Positions 22,101-31,400 of a stretch of DNA of 64,000 bases are shown here, in pieces. Where the stretch lies: NCBI GenBank assembly GCA_023053545.1, contig JAKZAN010000001.1:9692565-9756564 (forward strand), given 5' to 3'. The stretch is from Lepidurus packardi (Eukaryota > Arthropoda > Branchiopoda > Notostraca > Triopsidae). The notes under the pieces are model-generated. The model was not told the DNA's origin. It saw nothing but the letters and a program-made list of their open reading frames with translations, and made no database searches. The number at the start of each line of letters is the position of its first letter. The first letter of the stretch is position 1. The translations under genes were made by a program, and so were the position numbers.

Positions 22101-23200
22101 TAAATTCTTTGTTATATAAACCAGATTACTAGGAGTAGTTTCTTTTATTTTACATAGTGATTTCATTATTTTTTTTTGTTGTTCTTATCTTGCTTAAAGG
22201 AACGCCGGTGGATCTGATCTTGAAATGGACAATAATGAGAGAATCCAGTGGTCCAGATATGCCAGCCGAGGTTACGGATGAGCGATTACTTACTTGGGAC
22301 CAGAACACACCCACCAGCGACCGCCAAGCTTTGGCCGGAGTTCTCAACGGGACGCAACCGTCAGTCGTAGTTAAAGTGAAGCATTTATTTCCCAAGTTCG
22401 TCAAAGTTACGAACAAAGGCACCGCCGCTTTTGCTTGGCAACTCGCACAAAGTAAAATATTATAAACAAAACTATTAATAGTGTCGCATTCATATTTTGA
22501 AAGGAATGCAGAAATAGTAAGTGTCCGTTGTATTTCATATCATTTTTAGGTACGGGAGATGAAGGTTATGGTGACGTGTTTCTGACGTTGGAGCAAAATA
22601 CGAGTAGTAATGCTGTCTGGTGGCGATTAAAAGAAGACTGCAATACGCCTCGTTGGGCGTGGCTACCGTACTTCGACCAGTGCCAGGCTTTGAGTATTTA
22701 CTTCTTTAGCGAAAAAATGTTTCCTTCCGAACTCAGCTTTATTTCTGGCGGAGGGTAAAATTTTAATATTTATATTTTACTTAAGGAATAATCGATCTGA
22801 AACTTTGGCATTTATCGCTAATATTGTGAACCTTTTGATGTAGAATCATTGGAATGTACACAACTTTCGTACTGGTAGCTGCCAAATTCATACGCGATAT
22901 ATTTAGCGGAATGGCCAACACGATTATGTTTGAGGATATGCCATACGTAGACCGCATCTTGCAAGTAAAACGGTTATAAACGCAAAATACCAATCCCTCT
23001 ACAAACTATTTTGCATTTTATCTATGAAGTTGTGTTTGGACATTTATTTGGTACGCGAAAGTGGGGAGCTTGAGCTGGAAGAAGATCTGTTTGCGAAGCT
23101 CATCTTCTTGTATCGCTCTCCAGAAATGCTCATCAAATGGACTAGACCCCCGGCACGTGCGGGCAGTATTTCCGCTGCTTCGGAGCAGTTTTCGTCCTAA
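7177..23200 (+). CDS. Piezo: Piezo mechanosensitive cation channel
   Basis: Piezo proteins form trimeric plasma-membrane channels that open on membrane stretch. Exons: 7177-7243, 7450-7545, 8635-8754, 8836-9074, 9130-9395, 9758-10035, 10103-10212, 10267-10533, 10587-10722, 10790-11019, 11127-11279, 11360-11499, 11587-11756, 11833-11975, 12034-12210, 12370-12478, 12546-12733, 12803-13004, 13102-13188, 13248-13584, 13630-13802, 13921-14074, 14127-14284, 14651-15184, 15479-15600, 15662-15793, 16076-16092 (or see junction entry), 16166-16403, 17093-17476, 17559-17644, 17797-18018, 19625-20086, 20144-20512, 20596-20743, 20817-21031, 21113-21271, 21379-21505, 21553-21803, 21895-22076, 22200-22451, 22550-22754, 22844-22964, 23030-23200. 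All phases agree; 2,798 aa against about 2,520-2,750 in vertebrates. Family landmarks in order: [11 protein letters not shown] in the blade, [16 protein letters not shown], a charged beam helix (14127-14284), [19 protein letters not shown], and the pore module near the end. Exon 24 (14651-15184) is a Ser/Pro-rich linker; 17093-17476 holds a very acidic stretch. Confidence 0.95.
7742..8538 (+). mobile_element. pogo/Tigger-type DNA element in Piezo intron 2
   Basis: The ends are inverted repeats starting CAGTAGATGC and including GCTTATTGTGATCAC, and the element is flanked by TA on both sides (7740-7741 and 8539-8540), the target-site duplication of Tc1/mariner-pogo elements. It is 797 bp, too short for a full transposase, but it still encodes a CENP-B-type DNA-binding domain. 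A second, decayed copy is at 33110-33914. It lies within the intron 7546-8634 and does not disturb the exon phases. Confidence 0.85.
8216..8425 (+). CDS. truncated transposase: CENP-B N-terminal helix-turn-helix
   Basis: An open frame of 69 codons starts [10 protein letters not shown] and contains [19 protein letters not shown] and the signature [13 protein letters not shown], which matches the first helix-turn-helix of CENP-B, pogo, Tigger and Jerky proteins. Only the DNA-binding domain remains; the DDE catalytic domain is absent. Coding may extend upstream in frame to 8138. It may be fossil sequence, or it could bind the element ends if expressed. Confidence 0.65.
   Translation: MSKNKKRVDTNVKKKLRLIESYDKLNLNDFPQREAVAKLLIPQSSLSKLLKNRYKINNSVFSESRIKEL
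9075..9129 (+). other. atypical 55-nt gap in Piezo exon 4 (intron or indel)
   Basis: Piezo homology runs in one frame to about 9116 and resumes in another from 9130 ([11 protein letters not shown]). Between them an 11-base A run (9118-9128) creates a TAA. Removing 9075-9129 as a GT-AG intron restores phase exactly. However, the acceptor is preceded by adenines rather than pyrimidines, and the removed part itself reads as a plausible charged linker. A one-base length change in the A run would explain it equally well. Confidence 0.5.
15794..16165 (+). other. unresolved Piezo splice junction with a transposon-end-like sequence
   Basis: The exon ending at 15793 is phase 0, while the acceptor at 16165/16166 needs phase 2. 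Three solutions keep the frame: a 17-nt microexon at 16076-16092; an acceptor at 16133/16134 that extends the downstream exon; or an alternative donor about 30 nt downstream of 15793, near the ATGTATCAG sequence. Bases 16071-16128 resemble the end of the TTAA element found at 18964 (TTAAGG, then CCGTATAC, then a GATG/CACTGATG block). The first two solutions therefore make transposon-like sequence coding or splice-determining. Confidence 0.5.
18019..19624 (+). other. longest late Piezo intron (1.6 kb)
   Basis: It joins phase-2 exons ending at 18018 and starting at 19625. The first half (18330-18740) has several short repeats of TTCCGTTCC and CGGTGC type with no recognisable gene. The second half is the TTAA-flanked element at 18964-19478. 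Small open frames here have no recognisable similarity. Confidence 0.7.
18964..19478 (+). mobile_element. TTAA-flanked inverted-repeat element in Piezo intron
   Basis: The left end is TTAAGGCTCCCGTATACCTT and the right end, read on the other strand, is TTAAGGCTCCTGTATAGATT. TTAA ends with short inverted repeats are typical of piggyBac-like non-autonomous elements. The interior (about 19130-19370) is clearly related, in opposite orientation, to 53080-53330 in the larger element at 52041-53761. No transposase frame is present in this 515-bp copy. Confidence 0.75.
20817..23200 (+). other. Piezo: Piezo anchor, cap and pore exons
   Basis: This is the most conserved part of the gene. [18 protein letters not shown] (20817-21031) and the exon with [15 protein letters not shown] (21113-21271) precede the anchor (21379-21505, ending [11 protein letters not shown]). 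The outer pore helix starts with VIKYGMGG in 21553-21803. The extracellular cap spans the rest of that exon through 22550-22754. The inner pore helix and intracellular gate are in 22844-22964, with [12 protein letters not shown]. The last exon carries the hallmark [20 protein letters not shown] followed by KWTR, then a 17-residue tail ending EQFSS and the TAA at 23198-23200. No AATAAA was seen shortly downstream. Confidence 0.93.
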
Positions 23201-23701
23201 TTCTCATCATTTGCTGAAAAGAACACTCCATCGTTCTTAATTTTATGTCATATTTTAGCAAAAACAGGACCAAGAGTTCCAACCGCTTTTTTGGTATTGC
23301 AAAAATGTATTCCTGATTTTAGGCGTTTAATTCGTGTTATCACCCTAAGTTTTAGCTTTCAATGGTTTTGCTTGTTGTCACGTTAGGCAATAGTCATACA
23401 TGAATACATGGCCTTTTCTGACAGGAACATATCACGGTGCTCTCAGGCAACTCCTGTCTCATAAGACAAGAGCTTCAATTATGCAGTAAATATCCCCAAT
23501 AGGGCAACAGTCCGTGTCACTTATCTGCCTGACAACGAAATCTTGGTTTCTTATCATAGCTCAGCACAAAAAGCAGATAAAAGCCCATTCCGTATTGGAT
23601 TTTCACGTTAGTTGATTGCGAAAAAGGTCACGTACAGTTAGACTCGTAATTTTAACTGTCGCTTTAATAGAGTTTCTGGAAGTTCTTACGAAAATACCGT
23701 C
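23201..23701. other. Piezo-Rh intergenic region
   Basis: About 500 bp between the Piezo stop and the Rh start codon in the same orientation. It should contain the Piezo 3' end and the Rh promoter. No canonical AATAAA or TATA box was found, and no coding sequence is supportable. Confidence 0.5.
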
Positions 23702-26099
23702 ATGAATTTACGTTCGCTTTTTACCAAAGCCCCACACGCGTGGCTTCTTTTGTTTACACAGGTCGTATTTATTCTTCTGTATGCCTTTTTGGTAGATTAC
23801 GATGCCAAAACTCCAACTTCGAAGACTTCATCCTCGTATCCAAGTAAGCAAAAACTTAATGTGGATTAATATAAAATCTGGTGTTGAGTATCTGTTACAT
23901 GAAAGGTCGAGTTGTTTACATCACTTGGGGACTTCAAGTCGGTATTAGCCGTGCAAATCGTAAATTAGTTGGTCAGTATTTTTGGTTTACCAACTTTTTC
24001 CGGCAACGAAATCCTAACTAGATTAAAAATAGAAACATGACTACAATAGATAAAGTAGACTTAATATAAGAATTGCAATGTAGACAATAAAAAATCGCGT
24101 TTAGCAACGGTATTTTTGTTACGGTAACAGAAAAAAGAGAAGCAACGGAATTTCGTGGAACCGATATGCGATACTTTAAAAGCACTTTCGTAGAATCAAA
24201 CATTTGTTTTAAATAAGGTAAAGAGGAATACTATGCTTATTTATTACTGTCCCAGTGTTCCAGGATATCCATATCATGGTATTGGTGGGATTTGGCTTCT
24301 TGATGACTTTTCTGAAGCGTTATGGCAAAAGCGCCCTGGGCTTCACATTGCTACTTGTAGCCCTGAGTTTTCAATGGGCCATTCTTCTAGGAGCTTTACT
24401 GAATAAAACCAGCGCTGGCAAAGCTCAATTGGGTTTGAAGAATCTGGTAAGCGGAGATTTCGCCGCAACATCCGTGCTCATTTCTTTCGGGGCAGTAATC
24501 GGGTTGGCTTCACCGGCTCAACTCCTAATTATGACGATCGTCGAGCTTCCTCTTTACACCGTGAACGAATACATCGCAATTAAAGTCTTAAAGGTTCCCT
24601 TTTCTCCTCTCTAAGGTATGTTTGTTTGATTTGTAATTTTACCTTTCATATGATAGGTATCAGATGTGGGTGGGTCCATGACTATTCACGTATTTGGCGC
24701 CTATTTTGGCCTCGCGGTTAGTTTTATGTTAATGCTGAGGAGATCGAAAGAGCTGAAAGCTGGAATGTCCAATAATATTTCCACAGATGAATCGGACATT
24801 ACCGCAATGATCGGTAAAACTGCGAATTCCACTTATCTAAACGGGTTTAAACATTTTGTTGTATTTCAGGTACACTATTTTTGTGGATTTGTTGGCCCAG
24901 TTTTAACGCCGTATCAGTTGACGCACAAGCGGGCCAAAACCGAGCTGTTATCAATACCTACTTTGCTCTAACTGCCAGCACGGTTGGGGCTTTTGTCGTA
25001 TCTTCTCTTACGGAACGAGATGGAAGATTTACTATGGTAAAAATAATTTTAGAATAAATAATTACTTTATTTTCTGAAGCGTTTCATAATTTTGAACTTT
25101 TTAAGCAATTCACGTTGAAGCCATTCAATTTGATGATTTTGTTTTAGGTCCACGTACAGAACGCAACGTTGGCGGGGGGTGTGGCCATAGGCACAGCAGC
25201 AAATTACATGCTATTTCCCTTCGGCGCTCTTGTTGTGGGTTTCGTAGCTGGTGTACTTTCCGTCCTAGGATTCCGCTTTCTTTCAGTAAATTTCTTTCAG
25301 TAATAACGTTTTCACGTCTTAATATTTAATCGCTGCAGCCTCGTTTCCCAATACATGACACGTGCGGCGTGCATAACTTACATGGATTTATTGGCATTTT
25401 TGCGGCCATTGTAGGGGCTGTCGGTGCGGCGTTGGCAAACGAAGCTACCTACGGTGATGAGTAAATATTCGAATTGCTATTTAAAATATAGACGAATTCT
25501 ACTAAGGTAAAAATTGGTTTTAGACTATATACCATTTTCCCAGCTTGCGCTCCCAAACTAACTACCGTAGGTTTCGTGGACATGCACCAGAACCTTGCGG
25601 CAGAAATACTAGAAGCAGGCGAAGGACGCTCCTTTGGTAAACAAGCTGGATTTCAGTTCGCTGCTGTTTGCATGACCCTGGCATTAGCTATAGGTGGAGG
25701 TCTCATAACTGGTAAAAATTGTTTTTAATTTTATTAAATCCTAATTGGGTCTCGTTTACTAATGTTTTCAAGTCTCGATTTAAATTTCGCTTTACACCTT
25801 TATTTAAGCGAGCCATCCATTTTTTACGATGATTTTCATTCAATTCATTTTCTAAACAAATTAATTTCATTACTGAAGGCTTGCTGCTACGACTGCGTAT
25901 ATTCCGACAACTGCCGTCGGATGTCATGTTTGAAGATTTCGCCTATTGGCAGTCGCCTATTTCTCAAACGGAACAAATGGACAAGGCAGCCAAGTCCCTT
26001 TTGAAGCAAATGAATGGCACTCAAAACGACGAACCTAATGCGACCAAAATAATCACAGTGAAGCAAGTTCAGGTTTCTGCCATTGCCACAGATATGTAG
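23702..26099 (+). CDS. Rh-type ammonium/ammonia transporter
   Basis: Rh glycoproteins are trimeric membrane channels moving NH3/NH4+. Exons: 23702-23843, 24256-24593, 24657-24813, 24870-25036, 25148-25285, 25339-25460, 25524-25711, 25879-26099; 490 aa, the usual family size. The first exon gives a signal-anchor-like helix ([18 protein letters not shown]). The first junction splits the ATG-type codon of the family motif YP-MFQDIHIM, which supports the acceptor at 24255. Hallmarks follow: [39 protein letters not shown] and the conserved-histidine motif HNLHGFIG, then [10 protein letters not shown]. The donor after 24593 (GTTCCC) is non-standard but gives the conserved KVSDVGGS junction. The C-terminal tail is cytoplasmic and hydrophilic. 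It converges on the Schlafen-like gene 118 bp downstream. Confidence 0.95.
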
Positions 26100-26217
26100 G
26101 CTCTTAATTAACTTTCGTTTCTAATATTACGCCTTTTTGTTACGAAAATACATCACTTCATAACCTTCGTTTGATAGGCAAGAAAATGCAGAAAATTAAC
26201 AAAAACTCTGAAACCAT

Positions 26218-27204
26218 TTAACTGCTCGTTAGCTGAGAAATTCTCAGTTCGAGCGCTTCAACTTTCGGCAGGTAGTACTCGCGCACTTGATCACGCGTCA
26301 GGGCGATGATTTCTTCAAAACTTGGTCGCATAAGGCAGCCGTGACTTCTTATAAAACACTGTTTTTCTTCCGTTTCAAAAAACGGGTGAAGAGGAGTACC
26401 AGGGACGCATAAATCTTTTAACATCGGATTAGTAGGATCCCACGGATAGACGTGAACTTCAACTATATATTCCGCCGGAAGCATACCCTAAACCAATCCT
26501 TAATTATACAAATATTAAACTCGTATCGCTCCTTTTTACGTGGTTAAACTGAGCCTCGCAATCGACGTCGCACCAACAAAGTCTGGCGGTCCGCAAATCA
26601 TGAGGTTGATCCCTCATACTGTGTTGGGTAAACCTGATCATAACGAAAGGTAATTAGTAATTTTGTAAATGATTAAACTACTAGCACTTCATGGGGTCCG
26701 GTAAAGGGGTTTTCATGTACTCTTGGCTTGGTACTAAAGGGCAGAAATCGAGGCTATAGAGGCAAACTGGTACTTTGGGGGTAAAACGATCAACGGTATC
26801 TTGTAAACTAAGTCTCATATGATCCATTTGATAGGCCGTTAGCTTGAAACCTCGAGCTATGCCATCATCTGTGACTCCCATGTAAATTATACCTCCTTTG
26901 CCAGTGTTTAGAAAGCCACATATGTTCCTGTAGGGAGAATTAAGTTTATTTTACGTGTTTGTGAATAAGTTAGGGTGATTTTACCGTGATAATGGAGCTC
27001 GAGATTGTCTACCATCCTCTTGGATACGGCACTTTCTGGGAATATCATCTTTGGAAAAAGAACGATGGGCTTTGTACTCGTGGTAGAGGTCTTCGTCAAA
27101 CTCAATTGCTTGCTCTTTGACGTAACGTGTGCTTTACAAAAGAAAATTAATAGTGAATCTTATCATATGGAAAAGATTATAAGACTTTTTTACTTATAAT
27201 TCAT
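26218..27204 (-). CDS. small Schlafen-like (AlbA_2 domain) protein
   Basis: Exons on the minus strand: 27194-27204 (MNY plus two bases), 26985-27131, 26688-26927, 26540-26633, 26218-26487; 253 aa, phases consistent. Schlafen AlbA_2 hallmarks are the EYKAHR segment in the second exon (the family's E..EFK-type site) and FLNTGKGGIIYMGVTDDG in the third. Later come IVEVHVYPW and CFIRSHGCLMRPS, then a C-terminal helix with leucines at heptad-like spacing (EALELRISQL). There is no helicase part, so it resembles SLFNL1 and invertebrate Schlafen-like proteins rather than long vertebrate Schlafens. Related domains cut tRNA/rRNA or process piRNA precursors; which applies here is unknown. The 11-nt first coding exon is the weakest part of the model. 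Confidence 0.85.
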
Positions 27205-27357
27205 ATTCAACTAGTTCAACACATTTCTGCAAGCACCCTTCGCTTGTCTCGACTTTCGGCATAAACAAGTGGTTTTTGTTGCAAATTATCGCAAGGTGGC
27301 AGATGTATCACCCTTCGGGAAGAAACAAACATTCGAGCACCTTTTGCGGTTCGTGGG

Positions 27358-27630
27358 TAAGATATCATTCACTACACTGTCAATTCACTGCAGACCAACT
27401 TTCAACCAACCTTGACAAGTCACTACCAGGACAATTTACTACGCGGACTTTTCACTACAATGCCATGCCATCTAGAGCTAGACAATATCACCTGATTTTT
27501 AACCTAACCTAACTAACCTAACCTAACCTTGTCTAGCTCTAGATTTATAATGAATTGTGGTAGTAATTTGTAGTGAATTGTAGCCGTTTGTAGTGAATTG
27601 TATGTGTAGTGAATTGTCAATATCCAGGCT
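27358..27630. repeat. fold-back element with TTAGG-like centre
   Basis: An imperfect palindrome. Outer arms carry many TTCACTAC units on the left and GTAGTGAA units on the right. Inner arms are a perfect 15-bp inverted repeat (TCTAGAGCTAGACAA at 27469-27483 and its complement at 27529-27543). The loop between them holds four or five CCTAA units (27503-27530), which on the other strand are TTAGG, the common arthropod telomere repeat. No coding frame. Confidence 0.75.
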
Positions 27631-27674
27631 TAGTGAATGGTGCTGAAATTTGGCCTCTAGTGAGTTGACAGCTT

Positions 27675-28060
27675 AGGGTGCGTTCCAATTGGCGACTCAA
27701 CCCAGGTTGAAGTGGGTTTTCAACTCGGGTTCCAGAACTCGAATGTTTCAAGTGGCCAAACTCGGGTTCAAAGCGAGTTTGGGGAAGGGTTGTTCGACTC
27801 CACTTTGAATCAGGGTTGAACACAGCAGAAGCGAGTTGGGGGACGTTTCGCGTCTGGGTGCTAGGTGGAGTCGTGGTTCCATGTAAACAAAACAAAGCTT
27901 CATTGATTCAAACTAAGATTCATTGTCTCTGATTACAAGTTATATCGATTCCAACCATAACCCGATTGAATAGTACAAGTGCCTATTGGGACGCGGGTTT
28001 ACTCAACCCGAGTTCAGAAAACTCAACTCCCTAGTCGAGTTCGCAATTGGAACGCACCCT
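27675..28060. mobile_element. 386-bp MITE with 17-bp perfect inverted repeats
   Basis: Ends are AGGGTGCGTTCCAATTG and its exact complement. Internal copies of CAACTCGGGTT-like sequence occur in both orientations, so most of the element can fold back. No clear target-site duplication is visible (flanks AGCTT and TAGTG), so superfamily is uncertain; the AGGGTGCGTTCC end is reminiscent of hAT-like or P-like elements. It is a non-autonomous copy with no transposase. Confidence 0.8.
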
Positions 28061-28427
28061 TAGTGATACATCTCCTACCCGCGATTCGCGGTGTACTCGC
28101 GGCAAACGATAGACTACGATAACAGTAACGTTTCCCGGTTCTTTGCGATATCAAAGTAAGGGTACCAATAGTCATTAGGTATTTTCAGATTAGGTTTTTC
28201 ATGCAAACGCTATTCGTGCTTTGTAAACTAGCAGGTTCGTTTTTAATGGAGCGAACCGCATTGTTTTGATGGACCGCGTGGATGCAGCTAACACAATCAA
28301 CCGCCTTATTAGTGCTGTTAATTAGTGATTAAGTAATTGTATGGGGACATACCCTTTTGTAAAACTCGCAGCCGTAGTTCGAGTATTAAGATCCAGGTTT
28401 CAGTACTTAACACACAGTGTCTCAACA

Positions 28428-31400
28428 ATGGAATCGGTCGATTCTGTAACCAAAATAGCGTCGCCGGACCAAGACAAGCAAACGTCGCCAAAACTCGAAC
28501 ATTCGGATGAAGAACACAGCGTTCAGGAACCTCCGAAAAAGGTAAGAAGCATTTTTCGAGTACCCTGTCATTTTTGCTGGGTATTGTTCTCGACGTTTTG
28601 TTTGCCGACATGCAGCGCTGGCTGGTTTCTTTCCCCCCCCCGAGACTCCTGAGAACCCCTCTTTTTTTACCCTGTTCGTGTTGCAGAAGCAGAATCGAAT
28701 CTATATACTACAGCTGCTGGCAAAAGGAAGAGTATTAAGAGGGTTTTTGGACCTAGGAAAAGCCGTACACGGCTGTGCCGTGTGCGAAGATGACTAGTAG
28801 TCCCGTGGAATTGCGCGTCTTCTTGTTTCCGAAAAGCCTATATTCCGGGATTGATCGAAGCAAAGCTATTGTTGAGGGAGGCAAATATGCGTTGGCCATT
28901 GTGTAATCCGAATGAATAGGGAGAGTTAATAATACAAAGAGGGAATGGGAACAGCACTATTGGCTATGCAGATGCTGGCTTGGGCCTGGCACATGGCACA
29001 CACTCATCGCGTCATTTTCCCTTCGCTAAGCGAAGCAGGGTTGTAGTACTGCTCTATCTTTTGATCGTTGATCTCACTCAGAAATCTCAAAGAGCAGGCT
29101 AGAAGCATCCTCCAAGACTGATGATGGTAAAAATCCGAGTCGCTCCTTCTCACACTGACGTCACGGTTCGATACAAGGCTTATGCTAGCTACATATACGT
29201 TGCTACCAAAGGCGGAATCCAGTACTTTTACAGAAATTACTAGTATACATCAATTGGTTTTACTCGTTATTAAATTCATTGCTGCTCCTTTAGAGTAAAA
29301 CTGAAATTTACTTTATTTTTCTGACGTTTAATATACATTTAGAAGCGTAATTGTTGTCTATTGTAGTATCCGAATGCGACAATGACACCCATAAAAGCTT
29401 CCCTAGCGATGGTGGGAAGGCTCAAAATATATATATGTATAGCTCAAATAGCCCATGGGTTGCTTTATCATGCCTTAAAATCCGCTTGGAAAGTCTACTA
29501 TAGTTAAAAAAAAAAAAAAAAAAAAAAAAGAAATCTTTATATGCATAAAAGGCTGACGCGCACAAAAGGGGCTGTAAGATTTCATCTGTATTCTTTTTCT
29601 GGACTGTTTTTCTCTACTGTGGTCGTCGTCATCGTTCTTAGAACTTTTTAAATATATAAAAAGAGATTTAGAAGGCAACGCTCCATTAGCCCTAAACCGT
29701 TTAATTAAGTTGGCCGTTAATTTCTTTTTTCATCTCCGAGTTTCCTCTTTTGCGCTGCGCCAATTACTCAAGTTTGACACTTGAGAAGACTGCAACTGTG
29801 GTGTGGTGGCCGAGTCGTTATAAAGCAAATTTCAGTTTAGACGGAGAAACTACTCTTTACCATCCTCGCGTGAGATTGCTATTTGTGACTTGTGGAAAAC
29901 TGGGGGATGGAATAATTAGCTGGTTCACTATACTTGTATTGCTTAGTTTGGGAATTTTTACAGGTTATACTAAATCAAACCTTGAGATAGCAACAGTAAA
30001 GAAAACAAATTCCTGACAGTTTGCAATGCAAATCAATCAACTAAAGTGCACGTGGCTGCAACGTACGAAAAATTTTGAGTATTCCAGTTTGTAGAAAAAC
30101 GCTCTTGCTGCAAAGTTGCGCTATCTTTATTTGTGTTACAATTCAAGAAAGAACCCAGATAGCTTAAACTTCTGCTGAAGTTTCATAATAACACAATTCC
30201 TTAGATTTTGCCCAAACTTGTTCGGTTAAAAAACTCTTTTTGCTTCTTCTCATAAGTCTTAGCACGTGGTGTCTATGCGCTTATTTATCAGTATGAAGGC
30301 ACGACAGCAAGTTTTTGAGAAACATCGGTTTGTCTTCATTACGCTGTTGATCAAGTTCGCTGCGCGCACAAGCTTCAGCGAGATCTTGACGTGCCTGGCA
30401 TTATTAGCCCGTGTTTCTCTTCGGCATCGGCATGGAACAACACTGGGTATGGAACCACGACCAAGCTAAAGCCTCATCGTGTTCTGTTTCAAGCATTCCG
30501 AGCTCCAAGCCTTCTTCTCTCTTATCTCTCCTTCGCGTTGGTTGGGAGAAAACGGGCGGGGAGCGCAGACTCTTCTGTGTGCCGCATCCACATGCACACA
30601 TAGCCAATATTACTCCACTCACACATAACACGTCTCTACAGTAGACAATGAAGGGACCCCGAGCTGCTGAGCTCGTCGATTTCAGTCCGCGCCGAGACTT
30701 CGCCTCGCTAGCATTATTTTTTCTGACTTGTCCTCCCCCTTTTTGCCCTTATTGTTAAACATATAAACGAGGTTGCTACTTTGGGTAGCATTCACATAGG
30801 CTCAAAGTTTGTATCTCTAGAACACTTAAATTTTTAAAGTTCTGCGAAGAAAGTGATAAGAAGAAAACTGAAGGGATTTAAGTTCTTCGTTTGGATTGAG
30901 GTAGCGAACGGCCAGTGGTTAATCCCTGGCAAACAAAAGTAGTTACGATAGGGGGTTTTTCGTGCACTCTTATCAGCCATGTAATTATCAGAAGTAACCC
31001 CACACGGAGCAGATTAGATTTTCTTTCTTTTTTCTATATTATAACACTCCGGGATTAGGTCTTGTTACTATTATCTGGGACCTTTGGCAATAACAATGCA
31101 ACACCGTGGGGTATCTTAATTGCGCGTCTGCGTCGCTAACGGTTACATTCCCGATGCGAAGGGACTGCTCTACATTAATTACGGGAGTCGGAAGGATGTG
31201 TATAAAAGTGTATTTCTTCACCTGTTTGAAGTCGAGAGTCTGCTGCTGCTGCTTGCCAGCTCTGTAATACTAAGCAGAACCAACCAGCGAACGTGGTAAC
31301 GGGTGTACACACGGTGTTGAGTTAATTTGTTTAGTTCCTGTAAAAACAAATTGTGAGTCAGAATTACACAGAGTAAGTCGACGTGAACAGCAGAGAGAAA

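Noticed and set aside
29505-29529. Poly-A run as the tail of a retroposed gene
   Set aside because: No recognisable gene-derived sequence upstream and no target-site duplication seen.
29790-29860. TGGCCGAGTCG resembling the A box of serine/leucine tRNAs
   Set aside because: No B box at the right distance and no cloverleaf.
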